A stretch of DNA of 40,848 nt from an uncultured Bacteroidales bacterium (GTDB taxonomy: Bacteria > Bacteroidota > Bacteroidia > Bacteroidales > Bacteroidaceae), in assembly GCA_937898885.1 (NCBI GenBank), contig CALDKD010000119.1, forward strand, positions 1-40,848. The letters are read 5' to 3'. The first letter of the stretch is position 1. The number at the start of each line of letters is the position of its first letter. The translations under genes and the position numbers were made by a program. Shown here piece by piece: positions 33,645 to 40,848 of the stretch. The notes beneath the pieces are model-generated. The model made no database searches. It had not been told where the DNA came from and worked only from the letters and a program-made list of their open reading frames with translations.

Positions 33645-36026
33645 TTACATCCTGTCCTTGACAGACTGGCCGGCGCCTGTGCCCTTGTACTTGCTGCTTG
33701 CGCTGTTGAATCTGTACGATGCCCTTAGAACGATGCCGGGGTTGCGATGGTCATTGCTCTGTGAGAAAGAATAGCAGCCGTAATCGACATCCATGTACTC
33801 AATCATTCCGTTCAGAATGTCATTCCACGACAGACGCAGGGTAAGGGCATCGTTCTTGAGGAAAGACTTCTGCACGCTCATGTCAAGACTGTTCAATGGC
33901 TTGTTTATGTATGCTATATTCTGATTCATTCTGCTCATGTACTGGAAGTTCACTTCCAACAACCAGTTGTGTTTGAATTTGAAGGCATTGTCGGCCTGAA
34001 CGAACAGCATTGGTCTGTCGCAACTGATGACACGCCGGCCTGTATTCTCGCTTGGGTCGGTCACGTGCAGTTTGAGAAACGGCTTGTCGAATCCGATGGT
34101 ATAGCGCGGATTCCATACACCGAATGTAGGTGAAGCTGTAAGGTGGAAATTCAGATTGCGGCAGATGTCATTCATGTTTGAGTAACGGAGTATGACCACA
34201 CCATTGTCATTGAATGGCGATGCCCACTGTGTGATGTGATTGTCTGCCCTTTCGTATGATGAACTGAATGTCAGCCATTTCCAGGCGGCGTTGAGCGTCA
34301 GTGTGCGCTGTGCTTCGCTGCGCAGTCTGGGGTCACCGGACTGGTAGGTATAACGGTTGTTGTATGTTATCTCATTGGTCAGATACTGGAGCTTTGGGCG
34401 CAGTGTCTTGCCAGTGTAACTCAATGACATGCCTACTTCGCCCAACTGTGTGGAAAAACTGACAGAAGGGAACCAGTCGTCATGCTGGCGTGACATGTCA
34501 CTGTCGTCATTGATGTTGTCGTCATATCTGAAATTCACATGCTCGTACCTGAGGCCGGCACTCAACTGCCCGAAAGGTAAGGTCAGGGAATACTGGGCGA
34601 AACCGGCAATGGTGTTTTCAGTATTCTCTCCATCGGCGGCAGGTATGTCTGACTTGTTGATGGAATACTTCTGCAGGCCGGTGAAATATGTCTCTTCAGA
34701 ACCGAACTGCAGCAGACCTTTCCAGACAGGATATGACAGCACCAGTTTTGCAGCATACATGTTACCGTCTGCCAATGCGATGGACTTCATGGAAACCGGG
34801 CCTGTCCAGCTGGTCTCGTTGATTTCGGTTTCATTGTGCCCACGGCCTATCATGAAGTCGGCATTGAAGTTGATGTTCATCTTGCCGGCATTTCCGTCAT
34901 AATACAGATTGCCGTTCCACTGATAACTTTCAGGTGTTCTGGTGCGGTTTACTGAATAGACGTGGTCCTCTACGATGCCGTTCACGACAAAATCATTGTC
35001 AATGACCAGATTCTGATTCATGTATCCCGATGTGCTCTTGTCAATCTTCATGCCGATGGAATGCTTGTCATTGATCTGCCAGTTGGCACCGATAATATGC
35101 TGTATGCCCCCTTGCTCAGATATGTAGCTGAGCGTTCCGTCCTGGATTTGTGACAGAAGCTGCCCGTCCTTCATGGTCCTGGTGCCGCCGTTGATATCAG
35201 AAATCTGATAACCGTGGTTTGACCAATATACGATTTTTCCGAACAGGTCAAAGCCGCCCTTGCGGTAGTTCAGGTCAAGAACGGTCCATGATGGATCAAA
35301 ATCGCTGCAGGTGGTGTATTTCTTAGCCTGGCTGGTAAGGGCGAAACTGAATCCTTCACCCTGACGTTTCACAGTTCTGATACGAACGACGCAGCGTACA
35401 TCGCCTCCATAAAGGGCTCCGGGATTGCTGACCACCTCAATGGATTTGACATCTTCGGACATGAGATTGCGCAGTTCTGAATTGTCCGTGACCTTCCGGC
35501 CGTTAATGTAATATTCGGGCTCTCCGCGGCCAAGCACTTCCAGAGTGCCGTTCCTGTTTATCATGCCGGGCACCTTTCCCAGTACATCAAGAGAATTGCC
35601 CGCATGTTCAAGCATCGAACCTTCAATGCTGGTAATGACGGCATCGCCCTTGATTTCGGTCTTTGGAAGGGTTTCTCTTATGACCACCTCATTCAGGATG
35701 TTGGCATCTTCTTCCATCTTCACAGTTCCGGCATCAACACTGGCACCTTTCAGTTCCAATGGCAGAACCACATCTTTGAAACCAAGGAATGATGCCCGAA
35801 GAACGTATCTGCCCTCGATGGCTGACATTTTGAAAATGCCGTTTTCGTCGGCCATTGCACCTGTGATTATACTGTCATTCCTGAGAAGTGCGACCGATGC
35901 GAATTCCATTGGCTCATCAAGCGTGGCATTCATTACCTTGCCTGTGAACTCCGTCAGGTTCTGGGCATTGCATACAAAACATACGTTACATAAGGCAATC
36001 AATGCAGCAATCATTTTCCTCATCAT
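33645..36026 (-). CDS. Outer-membrane beta-barrel receptor (carboxypeptidase-regulatory-like plus OMP_b-brl_3)
   Basis: Outer-membrane protein of 793 aa. After a signal peptide (about 1-21) comes a carboxypeptidase-regulatory-like sandwich (about 26-108: TGKVMNATLDEPMEFASVAL). A plug-like region follows with GNSLDVLGKVPGMINRNGTLEVLGRG (about 142-167), YYINGRKV and VVSNPGALYGGDVRCVVRI. The rest is the type 3 barrel found in TonB-receptor relatives without SusD partners. The C-terminus (YKGTGAGQSVKDRM) lacks the usual terminal aromatic strand, so a short tail extends past the barrel. Substrate unknown. Confidence 0.88.
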   Translation of the reverse strand: MMRKMIAALIALCNVCFVCNAQNLTEFTGKVMNATLDEPMEFASVALLRNDSIITGAMADENGIFKMSAIEGRYVLRASFLGFKDVVLPLELKGASVDAGTVKMEEDANILNEVVIRETLPKTEIKGDAVITSIEGSMLEHAGNSLDVLGKVPGMINRNGTLEVLGRGEPEYYINGRKVTDNSELRNLMSEDVKSIEVVSNPGALYGGDVRCVVRIRTVKRQGEGFSFALTSQAKKYTTCSDFDPSWTVLDLNYRKGGFDLFGKIVYWSNHGYQISDINGGTRTMKDGQLLSQIQDGTLSYISEQGGIQHIIGANWQINDKHSIGMKIDKSTSGYMNQNLVIDNDFVVNGIVEDHVYSVNRTRTPESYQWNGNLYYDGNAGKMNINFNADFMIGRGHNETEINETSWTGPVSMKSIALADGNMYAAKLVLSYPVWKGLLQFGSEETYFTGLQKYSINKSDIPAADGENTENTIAGFAQYSLTLPFGQLSAGLRYEHVNFRYDDNINDDSDMSRQHDDWFPSVSFSTQLGEVGMSLSYTGKTLRPKLQYLTNEITYNNRYTYQSGDPRLRSEAQRTLTLNAAWKWLTFSSSYERADNHITQWASPFNDNGVVILRYSNMNDICRNLNFHLTASPTFGVWNPRYTIGFDKPFLKLHVTDPSENTGRRVISCDRPMLFVQADNAFKFKHNWLLEVNFQYMSRMNQNIAYINKPLNSLDMSVQKSFLKNDALTLRLSWNDILNGMIEYMDVDYGCYSFSQSNDHRNPGIVLRASYRFNSASSKYKGTGAGQSVKDRM

Positions 36027-36123
36027 TTTCCGATATCTGTTGTCATTCTTTGTAATAATGACGAATGGCCTGCGAAATTGTTACAACAACTAACAAAGGC
36101 TTATAAAAATTTTTTTTTGGCCA

Positions 36124-36306
36124 CTAGTGTGTAAAGTTGAACACAGCCAGTTTTATGCTGTGCCTATTACCAAAGTCTATCCTAACATCAAATAACTCCA
36201 GAAATATAAGTACACCCACAAGGCATACAACAAACGCTTGAATGCGCTTACATCCATCGCTAGCCTTTTGAAGAATCGTCTGTCTGCGTTCATTTTCATT
36301 TTTCAT
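36124..36306 (-). CDS. Small single-helix membrane peptide (tentative)
   Basis: Open frame of 60 codons with one clear hydrophobic helix (IQAFVVCLVGVLIFLELF, about 23-40) flanked by charged ends. A Bacteroidetes-type promoter stands upstream (36341-36372), which supports real expression. It lies between the outer-membrane receptor and the divergent fimbrillin operon. No family is recognised. Confidence 0.4.
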   Translation of the reverse strand: MKNENERRQTILQKASDGCKRIQAFVVCLVGVLIFLELFDVRIDFGNRHSIKLAVFNFTH

Positions 36307-36340
36307 ACTTCGATCTATTTTGACTTATTGGAAACTGCCG

Positions 36341-36372
36341 CAAAAGTATATATTATCAAGCAATTACACAAT
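36341..36372 (-). promoter_or_regulatory. Promoter of the small membrane peptide
   Basis: On the minus strand ATTG (36372-36369, three of four matches to TTTG) is followed after 20 bp by TACTTTTG (36348-36341), a full TAnnTTTG match. The start codon is 35 bp downstream. Confidence 0.5.
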
Positions 36373-36443
36373 AGTCAGGGACAGATGGAATTGGTTTAGG
36401 GATGAATATCCACAATGCGGTATCAAAAGATCATTTTTTTATC

Positions 36444-36451
36444 TATATTTG
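36444..36451 (+). promoter_or_regulatory. -7 box of the fimbrillin operon
   Basis: TATATTTG matches TAnnTTTG, 50 bp before the small peptide gene. No -33 TTTG is seen at the right distance. Confidence 0.45.
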
Positions 36452-36501
36452 GAGTCTGGAAATTGACTGTTGCTTGTTATTTAAAGTTACACAAACAAAT
36501 C

Positions 36502-36672
36502 ATGAATAAGGAAGATATCAAAAAGTATGTGGCCCCTATTACGAAAGTCATTGCGGTCAACGAGCAGAGCATCATCTGCGCAAGTCCAACCGGAGTATTC
36601 GGTCTTAGCAATGACGGTAAAGTAGAACAAGGAAGCGAAGAGGATTGGAGCGCCACAAACCTCGACTGGTAA
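36502..36672 (+). CDS. Small peptide encoded ahead of a fimbrillin lipoprotein
   Basis: Peptide of 56 aa. It begins MNKEDIKKYVAPITKVIAVN, has one cysteine in SIICASP and ends with an acidic, Trp-bearing tail (EEDWSATNLDW). Similar short proteins of the pattern 'YxxPxxxVxxxxxxxxxCxS' often precede surface lipoproteins in Bacteroidales. No signal peptide is evident. It lies 31 bp before the fimbrillin gene, so it is probably co-transcribed. Function unknown. Confidence 0.6.
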   Translation: MNKEDIKKYVAPITKVIAVNEQSIICASPTGVFGLSNDGKVEQGSEEDWSATNLDW

Positions 36673-36703
36673 CCCAAGTGTTTATCTGTAAAAGGAAGAA
36701 GAA

Positions 36704-37990
36704 ATGAAAAAGACATTTATTTTCGGACTTATTGCTGCGGCACTTGGTTTCACTGCTTGCAGCAGCGAGGATGTCCTCGACGTAAACAACGACAGCAACC
36801 AGAAGGGCATGGTACTCCGTGCCACGGTGGAACAACCGACAAAGACTCGCGCCACTATTGACAACGATTGGACATTCGCTTTTTCGCAAAACGACAATGT
36901 GTTTGTTCGAAATGATGAGATGGGCCCCAATAACCATTATATGTTTACCAAAGGTACTGGCGACTTTATTTGCGTTGCTGCCATAGAGACCAAATCTCCA
37001 GTTACATGGTATGCTTATTTCCCTCAAGTTTTGGTATACCTATTTCAGCAGTCAGGCAAAAAGGAAGATGTTGCAAACTTATATGCCCTTTCAGGCACCA
37101 CGGCAAGTACGACTACAGGAAAAGACGGCTTGAGCATCACCATGGAGCCTCAGGTGGCAATCCTGGTAATTGATAACCAGAGAGGCTCAATCGACATCAA
37201 CGTAAAGACAGGCCAGGATTCATGGGTCCACTCATTGAAGGCGAAGACTGGGGAGAAGGGATTCGATCTTGTAACAGCAGAAACGAAAGTATCGCTTTTT
37301 ACAACGAATACTCCTGGGACTTATTATATTGCCGTGCCAGCAGGCGTACAACTCGCTGTCAAGAATGGTGATACGGTCATCAAGTCAACAGGCGAAAAAG
37401 GTCTCACAGCAGGCAAGTATTATAATCTGACGATATTCCCATTCGGACAAGGTGAGGCAGCAGCCTCAGTCTTCGGTATTGTTAAATGGGTACAGCTCTG
37501 GGATAAAGGTCCTAAGTTCGCTGAGTACAACGTAGGTGCCAGATCAGCAACGGACTATGGTGGCCTTTATTGCTGGGGTATGTTTATTAATGAAGACCCA
37601 AAAGGTGAAGGCAGAAGGGGTGATGAAGACCTCAGTGGCAATAATGACACAGCCACCATGATCTGGGGCGAAAATTGGCGTATGCCGACAAGAGAAGAAT
37701 TTGACAACCTTATTGCAAATTGCACTGTGGAAAGGACTAATCTCTATGGCTTGGATGGATGCAAATTCACAGGCAAGGGCGACTATTCGTCCAACAGCGT
37801 GTTCCTTCCCGCTGCAGGCATCTGCGACTTCGGCAAAGTCGGCTCCCAGGGTGGCTACGGGTACTACTGGTCTTCCACGCATGATGACTCCCTCCACGCG
37901 TACGGCCTGTATTTCGATGGGGGCGACCAGTGGGTGAACAGCGTCACCCGCAGCAAAGGCTACTCCGTCCGCGCCGTGCTTGCTAAATAG
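36704..37990 (+). CDS. Fimbrillin-like lipoprotein with C-type-lectin-like variable tail
   Basis: Surface lipoprotein of 428 aa. The signal peptide ends in lipobox FTAC (C19). Residues about 35-250 read like the beta-rich fimbrillin/Mfa-like domain (VLRATVEQPTKTRATID, TPGTYYIAVPAGV, KYYNLTIFPFG). The C-terminal 170 residues resemble the FISUMP / DUF1566 C-type-lectin-like fold: GLYCWGMF, WGENWRMPTREEFDNLI, FLPAAGICDFG, GYYWSSTHDDSLHAYGLYF and GYSVRAVL. The last 180 bp are about 63 percent GC by hand count, against 40-45 percent in sampled earlier lines. A likely role is adhesion. Confidence 0.82.
   Translation: MKKTFIFGLIAAALGFTACSSEDVLDVNNDSNQKGMVLRATVEQPTKTRATIDNDWTFAFSQNDNVFVRNDEMGPNNHYMFTKGTGDFICVAAIETKSPVTWYAYFPQVLVYLFQQSGKKEDVANLYALSGTTASTTTGKDGLSITMEPQVAILVIDNQRGSIDINVKTGQDSWVHSLKAKTGEKGFDLVTAETKVSLFTTNTPGTYYIAVPAGVQLAVKNGDTVIKSTGEKGLTAGKYYNLTIFPFGQGEAAASVFGIVKWVQLWDKGPKFAEYNVGARSATDYGGLYCWGMFINEDPKGEGRRGDEDLSGNNDTATMIWGENWRMPTREEFDNLIANCTVERTNLYGLDGCKFTGKGDYSSNSVFLPAAGICDFGKVGSQGGYGYYWSSTHDDSLHAYGLYFDGGDQWVNSVTRSKGYSVRAVLAK
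37860..37981 (+). other. Candidate variable region in the lectin-like tail
   Basis: From GYYWSST to SVRAVL the tail aligns with that of the second fimbrillin-like protein. Framework residues agree (YYWSST, AY-LYFD, TR, VR) while the intervening positions differ. The differing codons are mostly NNC (GAC, TCC, CTC, CAC, GGC), as expected if AAC codons of a template had been mutagenised. No template repeat or reverse transcriptase lies in the window. Confidence 0.35.
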
Positions 37991-37998
37991 TTAAAAGC

Positions 37999-38196
37999 CG
38001 TGAGGTTCCACAGCACTATGTTCGTATTGAATCTGGAAATGGTATCCTTCGGAAACGAGCTCATCCTCTGCTCGGACAAGGGGGTGATGTACTCCACCAA
38101 CAAGGGATTAAGCTGGTTCAGGAGGAGGCATACAGATACATGCTGACAAACTATCCTTTCAGAAGTTATCTTGAAGATATAAACAAGGCAGAATAA
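37999..38196 (+). pseudogene. Decayed coding fragment after the fimbrillin gene
   Basis: A 65-codon frame without start codon ends at TAA 38194-38196 and reads like a protein C-terminus (LVQEEAYRYMLTNYPFRSYL, EDINKAE). The overlapping frame from about 38018 is also protein-like for 42 codons (FGNELILCSDKGVMYSTNKG) with GC-rich third positions. A frameshifted remnant, in which the first frame continues into the second, would explain both. No family is recognised. Confidence 0.35.
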
Positions 38197-38288
38197 GGCT
38201 CACTTGCAAACTTCCGTGTCTGTATAACATAAAAATCTAGCGTAATAGTTGGATACACCAACAAAGTGTTAAATATTTGTGTCGGAAT

Positions 38289-38546
38289 ATGAGTTTCAAT
38301 ATGAAGACACCTGCAGCAAAGAAGAAGCAGACAGCCTTCCGCTTGGATGATGATTTACTTGAAAAACTCAAGGAGAAAGCTGATTGTGAAAACAGAAGTC
38401 TCAATAATTATGTTGAGAGAGTTCTTATGTCCGTCGCCTATGATGAGCCGAACGAGATTACTATTGCTGCTATGAAGGAAGCGATGTCTGGCAAGGGAAA
38501 GGAATTGGATCTTGCCAAGTGGAATGAGTTTGTAGCCTCGTTGTAG
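38289..38546 (+). CDS. Orphan ribbon-helix-helix antitoxin-like protein
   Basis: Protein of 85 aa. KKKQTAFRLDDDLLEKLKEKADCENRSLNNYVERVL (about residues 9-44) is an Arc/MetJ-like ribbon-helix-helix DNA-binding unit. The C-terminal part (NEITIAAMKEAMSGKGKELDLAKWNEFVASL region) resembles the toxin-binding tails of Bacteroidetes antitoxins. No toxin gene is adjacent on either side. The start MSFNMKTP at 38289 is chosen; ATG at 38301 is also possible and a TTG lies at 38277. Confidence 0.75.
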   Translation: MSFNMKTPAAKKKQTAFRLDDDLLEKLKEKADCENRSLNNYVERVLMSVAYDEPNEITIAAMKEAMSGKGKELDLAKWNEFVASL

Positions 38547-38646
38547 TTATAAGAAATCAAAAAAAATAAATAAATATTCTGATGAAACAAAACACAGAAA
38601 TCAGCAGAAAGAATTCAACGGACATAAGTAAGCGCCTCCGGGTGGA

Positions 38647-38740
38647 CGTGGGGCGGTGGGGAAATAAGAGCAGCGGCCCCTGCTGTTGGCAGAGACCGCT
38701 GCTTCAGTTCTAAAACCGACCAGCGCCCCACGGGCGCTGG
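38647..38740. other. GC-rich structured segment with alternative pairings
   Basis: Three pairings coexist. AGCAGCGG (38669-38676) pairs with CCGCTGCT (38696-38703), with an inner CTGC/GCAG stem. CCAGCGCCC (38720-38728) pairs with GGGCGCTGG (38732-38740) around a CAC loop. CGTGGGGCG (38647-38655) can instead pair with CGCCCCACG (38724-38732), which excludes the second hairpin. It could be a structured RNA, an attenuator or just stacked terminators. Confidence 0.4.
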
Positions 38741-38768
38741 ACAATGGCTTTCAAGGATTTCAATAGGT

Positions 38769-38803
38769 CAACTTTCCTTAGCCCTACGGGCTTGGGAAAG
38801 TTG
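38769..38803. terminator. Hairpin terminator between convergent genes
   Basis: CAACTTTCC (38769-38777) pairs with GGAAAGTTG (38795-38803), with an inner GCCC-TAC-GGGC stem. A T-rich run (CTTTTATTAATTT) follows on the plus strand. On the minus strand it starts 6 bp past the stop of the second fimbrillin-like gene. Confidence 0.65.
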
Positions 38804-38809
38804 CTTTTA

Positions 38810-40848
38810 TTAATTTGATTCTGTGACGAGACGAACAGCGTAGGCGTAGAGCCGAGTGATGCCGCTTGCCGGATCGACATTGCCCGAATCGAAGTACAGG
38901 TCGTACGCAAAGTTGTTGCCGCGAGGAGTAGAGGACCAGTAGTAGCCGCGGCCGCCCACAAAGTAGATGACCGTATAGCCGTCGTCGCCAAGCCGATAGC
39001 CGGCAGCAGGGAGAAAGACGCAGCCGGCAGCCTGCAGGGTCAAGAAAGCAGCATCTTGGTAATTCACGCCGTTCCAGTTGCTGCAGGCAGTATCAAAGTT
39101 TATAGGTTCGGCGCCCGCTTCTGATGGCCAGGTGAATGTATCCGGGAAAATAAGAAGGCCTGGCATATCATTTACCTTGACCTCCGCGTAACGATGATAT
39201 TCCGATGACCGTTTGTTCAAAAGGTAATTCCACTCTCCATTATCTCCTCCGGAAAGAACTCTCCATATCCCTTTCTGACCGTTCACGACAAGGTCGGGGT
39301 TCGGCGAAAGTTGGTTATCTGCTGCGTTGGTGAAGAAAATGTCTCCTGAGCCTGTACCACTTTCTACGTATTTCTGTTTGACGGACTCGGTCAGGCTCTT
39401 GCTCCACATGAAATGAGAGATATGTCCGTCTTTCGACCAATCGGCACTTGAGAACTGATACTGTTCGTCTTCGTTATGAAGCACATTGTTCTGGCACCAC
39501 ATGTTCCCTCGGGCGAACTTCACCTTCCTCACATTGCCTTCCCCATCATCGGCCACGGTGAAGACTCCCGGCAACGGGTAGTCATAGAACTCGTAATGCG
39601 CAGACACCTCAAGGTCCTTGGAAACGCCTTCAAGGACAATGGTGCTTAGGGTTAGTGTTTTGCCATCGCAGATTAATTTCTTGAAACTATAACCAGGGAC
39701 AGTCCCGACCTTAACAGTCCTCGTCCTGCCTTCAAGGATATCTCCCAACCCTTCAAATTTGACATTGTCGAGATAGCCACCCGCGGGAGTCACATCGGGC
39801 ACTATACTTCCAGTCACCCTGAATGTCTTAGCGTAAGCCAGAGTGGCGGTGATGTCGGATGTTACGTCAGTAATCGTGAACGTACAGAAGTTTGCATCCT
39901 TGTCAGGGATAATCCTTATATCGTCCCCAATCCGGATGACAAGAGGAACCACTGTCTTGGAATATACTTCAACCTTTACCGAATTTGATTCTGGTTTGCA
40001 TTGCACTGTGAGATTGTTGGCAATCCCTGCATCCTCTGCTGCATCGGACAATTTCACCGTCACAGTATAGTCACCTCCTACCGTTACCGTCTGGCTGCCG
40101 CCGTCGCCCCAGGCGCCGATGGACGAGCCGTCAACGGAGACGCTGGTGTTCTTCACCGTGAGGGTGATGTCGGTCTGGATGCCGGACTGAAGCTTAACTG
40201 CGAGGCCGTCCGTGAGGCCCACCTTGTATGACTTGCCGTCGACGGTGAACCTCAGTGTCACGGCCTGAGGCGTGTCTTTAGCGTCTGACGGGACAACCAG
40301 GCAGTCCTCGGTGAGGCCGGTGCTGATTGAAGCGTTGAGACCGGAGACAGTGAATGCGGATTTCGTGGCCGTGATTTCGCCCGAAGTGGCGTCGAGTGTT
40401 CCAGAAGCCGCTATGCCGTCGCCCTCGATGGTGAGACTGGAAAGGGTTCCCGAGCCGACGAACGAGGCATCACGCTTGAAGGTGATCCTGAGCCTTGTGA
40501 GGGCGTGGCTGAGGGTGAGGGTTCCCGTCTTCGCATTGGCCGAGGTAAGGTCCGCAATGCTGCCGTATAGGTAGTCGGTGCCGTTGACTGATGACGCCAC
40601 GGGGATGGCGGTTATGTCTGTGACGGTGCTGCTGTAAGGGTAGTAGCCAACAAGGGTGCCTTCGGTGTTGCCTATGCGCAGAGGACTCGCTGCGGTCCAT
40701 TTGCCGTCGCTGTATCCGTAACGGACGTTGCCTGCGTTCTTGCCGTAGGCATTGCCGCTCCCGTCGAGAAGGAACAGGCCGATGCCGGCTGCCGCCTCGT
40801 CCGTTGTGAATGACGTCCCTGTGATGACCGCCTTGGTCATCGGGTCGG
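38810..40848 (-). CDS. Second fimbrillin-like protein with lectin-like tail (5' end outside the window)
   Basis: Open to the right edge; at least 678 aa are visible and the signal peptide is missing. The N-terminal 240 residues are a fimbrillin-like domain (GIGLFLLDGSGNAYG, TEGTLVGYYPYSS, TLTLSHALTRLRITFKRD). Two or three beta-sandwich modules follow in the middle (about 240-425). The last 250 residues are a FISUMP / C-type-lectin-like domain with VKFARGNMWCQ, WRVLSGGDNGEWNYLL, FLPAAGYRLGDDGY, GYYWSSTPRGNNFAYDLYF and AYAVRLVTE. The tail is clearly related to the one at 36704-37990 although the rest is not. Probably a surface adhesin. Confidence 0.82.
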   Translation of the reverse strand, partial: DPMTKAVITGTSFTTDEAAAGIGLFLLDGSGNAYGKNAGNVRYGYSDGKWTAASPLRIGNTEGTLVGYYPYSSTVTDITAIPVASSVNGTDYLYGSIADLTSANAKTGTLTLSHALTRLRITFKRDASFVGSGTLSSLTIEGDGIAASGTLDATSGEITATKSAFTVSGLNASISTGLTEDCLVVPSDAKDTPQAVTLRFTVDGKSYKVGLTDGLAVKLQSGIQTDITLTVKNTSVSVDGSSIGAWGDGGSQTVTVGGDYTVTVKLSDAAEDAGIANNLTVQCKPESNSVKVEVYSKTVVPLVIRIGDDIRIIPDKDANFCTFTITDVTSDITATLAYAKTFRVTGSIVPDVTPAGGYLDNVKFEGLGDILEGRTRTVKVGTVPGYSFKKLICDGKTLTLSTIVLEGVSKDLEVSAHYEFYDYPLPGVFTVADDGEGNVRKVKFARGNMWCQNNVLHNEDEQYQFSSADWSKDGHISHFMWSKSLTESVKQKYVESGTGSGDIFFTNAADNQLSPNPDLVVNGQKGIWRVLSGGDNGEWNYLLNKRSSEYHRYAEVKVNDMPGLLIFPDTFTWPSEAGAEPINFDTACSNWNGVNYQDAAFLTLQAAGCVFLPAAGYRLGDDGYTVIYFVGGRGYYWSSTPRGNNFAYDLYFDSGNVDPASGITRLYAYAVRLVTESN
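38826..38945 (-). other. Candidate variable region in the second lectin-like tail
   Basis: It corresponds to the stretch from GYYWSST to AVRLV. Differing codons include CGC, GGC, AAC, AAC, GAC, CTC, TAC and GCC, again largely NNC. The stop codon and a hairpin (38769-38803) follow within 25 bp, a layout reminiscent of diversity-generating retroelement targets. Confidence 0.35.

Noticed and set aside
38582..38713. 43-codon frame MKQNTEISRK..., with a CC pair near its end, as a possible precursor peptide
   Set aside because: It runs through the strong hairpins at 38669-38703, its late codons are dictated by the stem sequence, and no modifying enzymes are nearby.

Overview
The window looks like a chromosomal segment of a Bacteroidales bacterium (Bacteroidaceae/Prevotellaceae type). 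The signs are recurrent Bacteroidetes-style promoters (TTTG, about 20 bp, TAnnTTTG), two outer-membrane receptors with carboxypeptidase-regulatory-like N-termini, fimbrillin-type lipoproteins, a DUF4270 lipoprotein, a sodium-pumping methylmalonyl-CoA decarboxylase operon and a GH133/GT4/GH57 glycogen cluster. No rRNA, tRNA, CRISPR array or insertion sequence was recognised.

Layout. 1-2.5 kb: the end of a probable integrative element (start of an unknown gene, tyrosine recombinase, four-HTH DNA-binding protein) abutting the 3' end of mnmE. 2.6-5.9 kb: mnmE, a TPR/PD40 envelope protein and a divergent small membrane protein. 6.1-8.4 kb: a one-chain NfnA-NfnB-like flavoprotein. 8.6-13.2 kb: glycogen debranching enzyme, GT4 glycogen synthase and GH57 protein. 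13.2-16.9 kb: DUF4270 lipoprotein and an isolated GT5 domain, divergent from panC-panD. 16.9-21.3 kb: methylmalonyl-CoA epimerase and the Na+-translocating decarboxylase, whose biotin carrier has two biotinyl domains. 21.4-25.9 kb: a TonB-dependent receptor, a nitroreductase, a DUF2520 protein and Maf.

25.8-30.8 kb: a tightly overlapping five-gene operon resembling heterodisulfide reductase (two HdrC-like proteins, a membrane HdrE-HdrD-like fusion, HdrB-like, HdrA-like), divergent from tatA-tatC. 31.9-33.5 kb: a STAS protein with a RelA-derived synthetase-only protein, then a TIGR04076 protein. 33.6-36.0 kb: a second outer-membrane beta-barrel receptor. 36-40.8 kb: an accessory surface-protein region with a small peptide gene, two fimbrillin-like proteins ending in similar C-type-lectin-like tails that differ mainly at probable loop positions, decayed gene fragments, an orphan ribbon-helix-helix protein and a hairpin-rich intergenic segment.

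The central part is ordinary anaerobic metabolism: propionate formation with sodium pumping, NAD(P)H/ferredoxin electron exchange and glycogen turnover. The strongest candidates for something undescribed are the Hdr-like membrane complex, the truncated RelA/STAS pair and the pair of lectin-tailed fimbrillins, which may be diversity-generating targets or a paralogous adhesin cassette.
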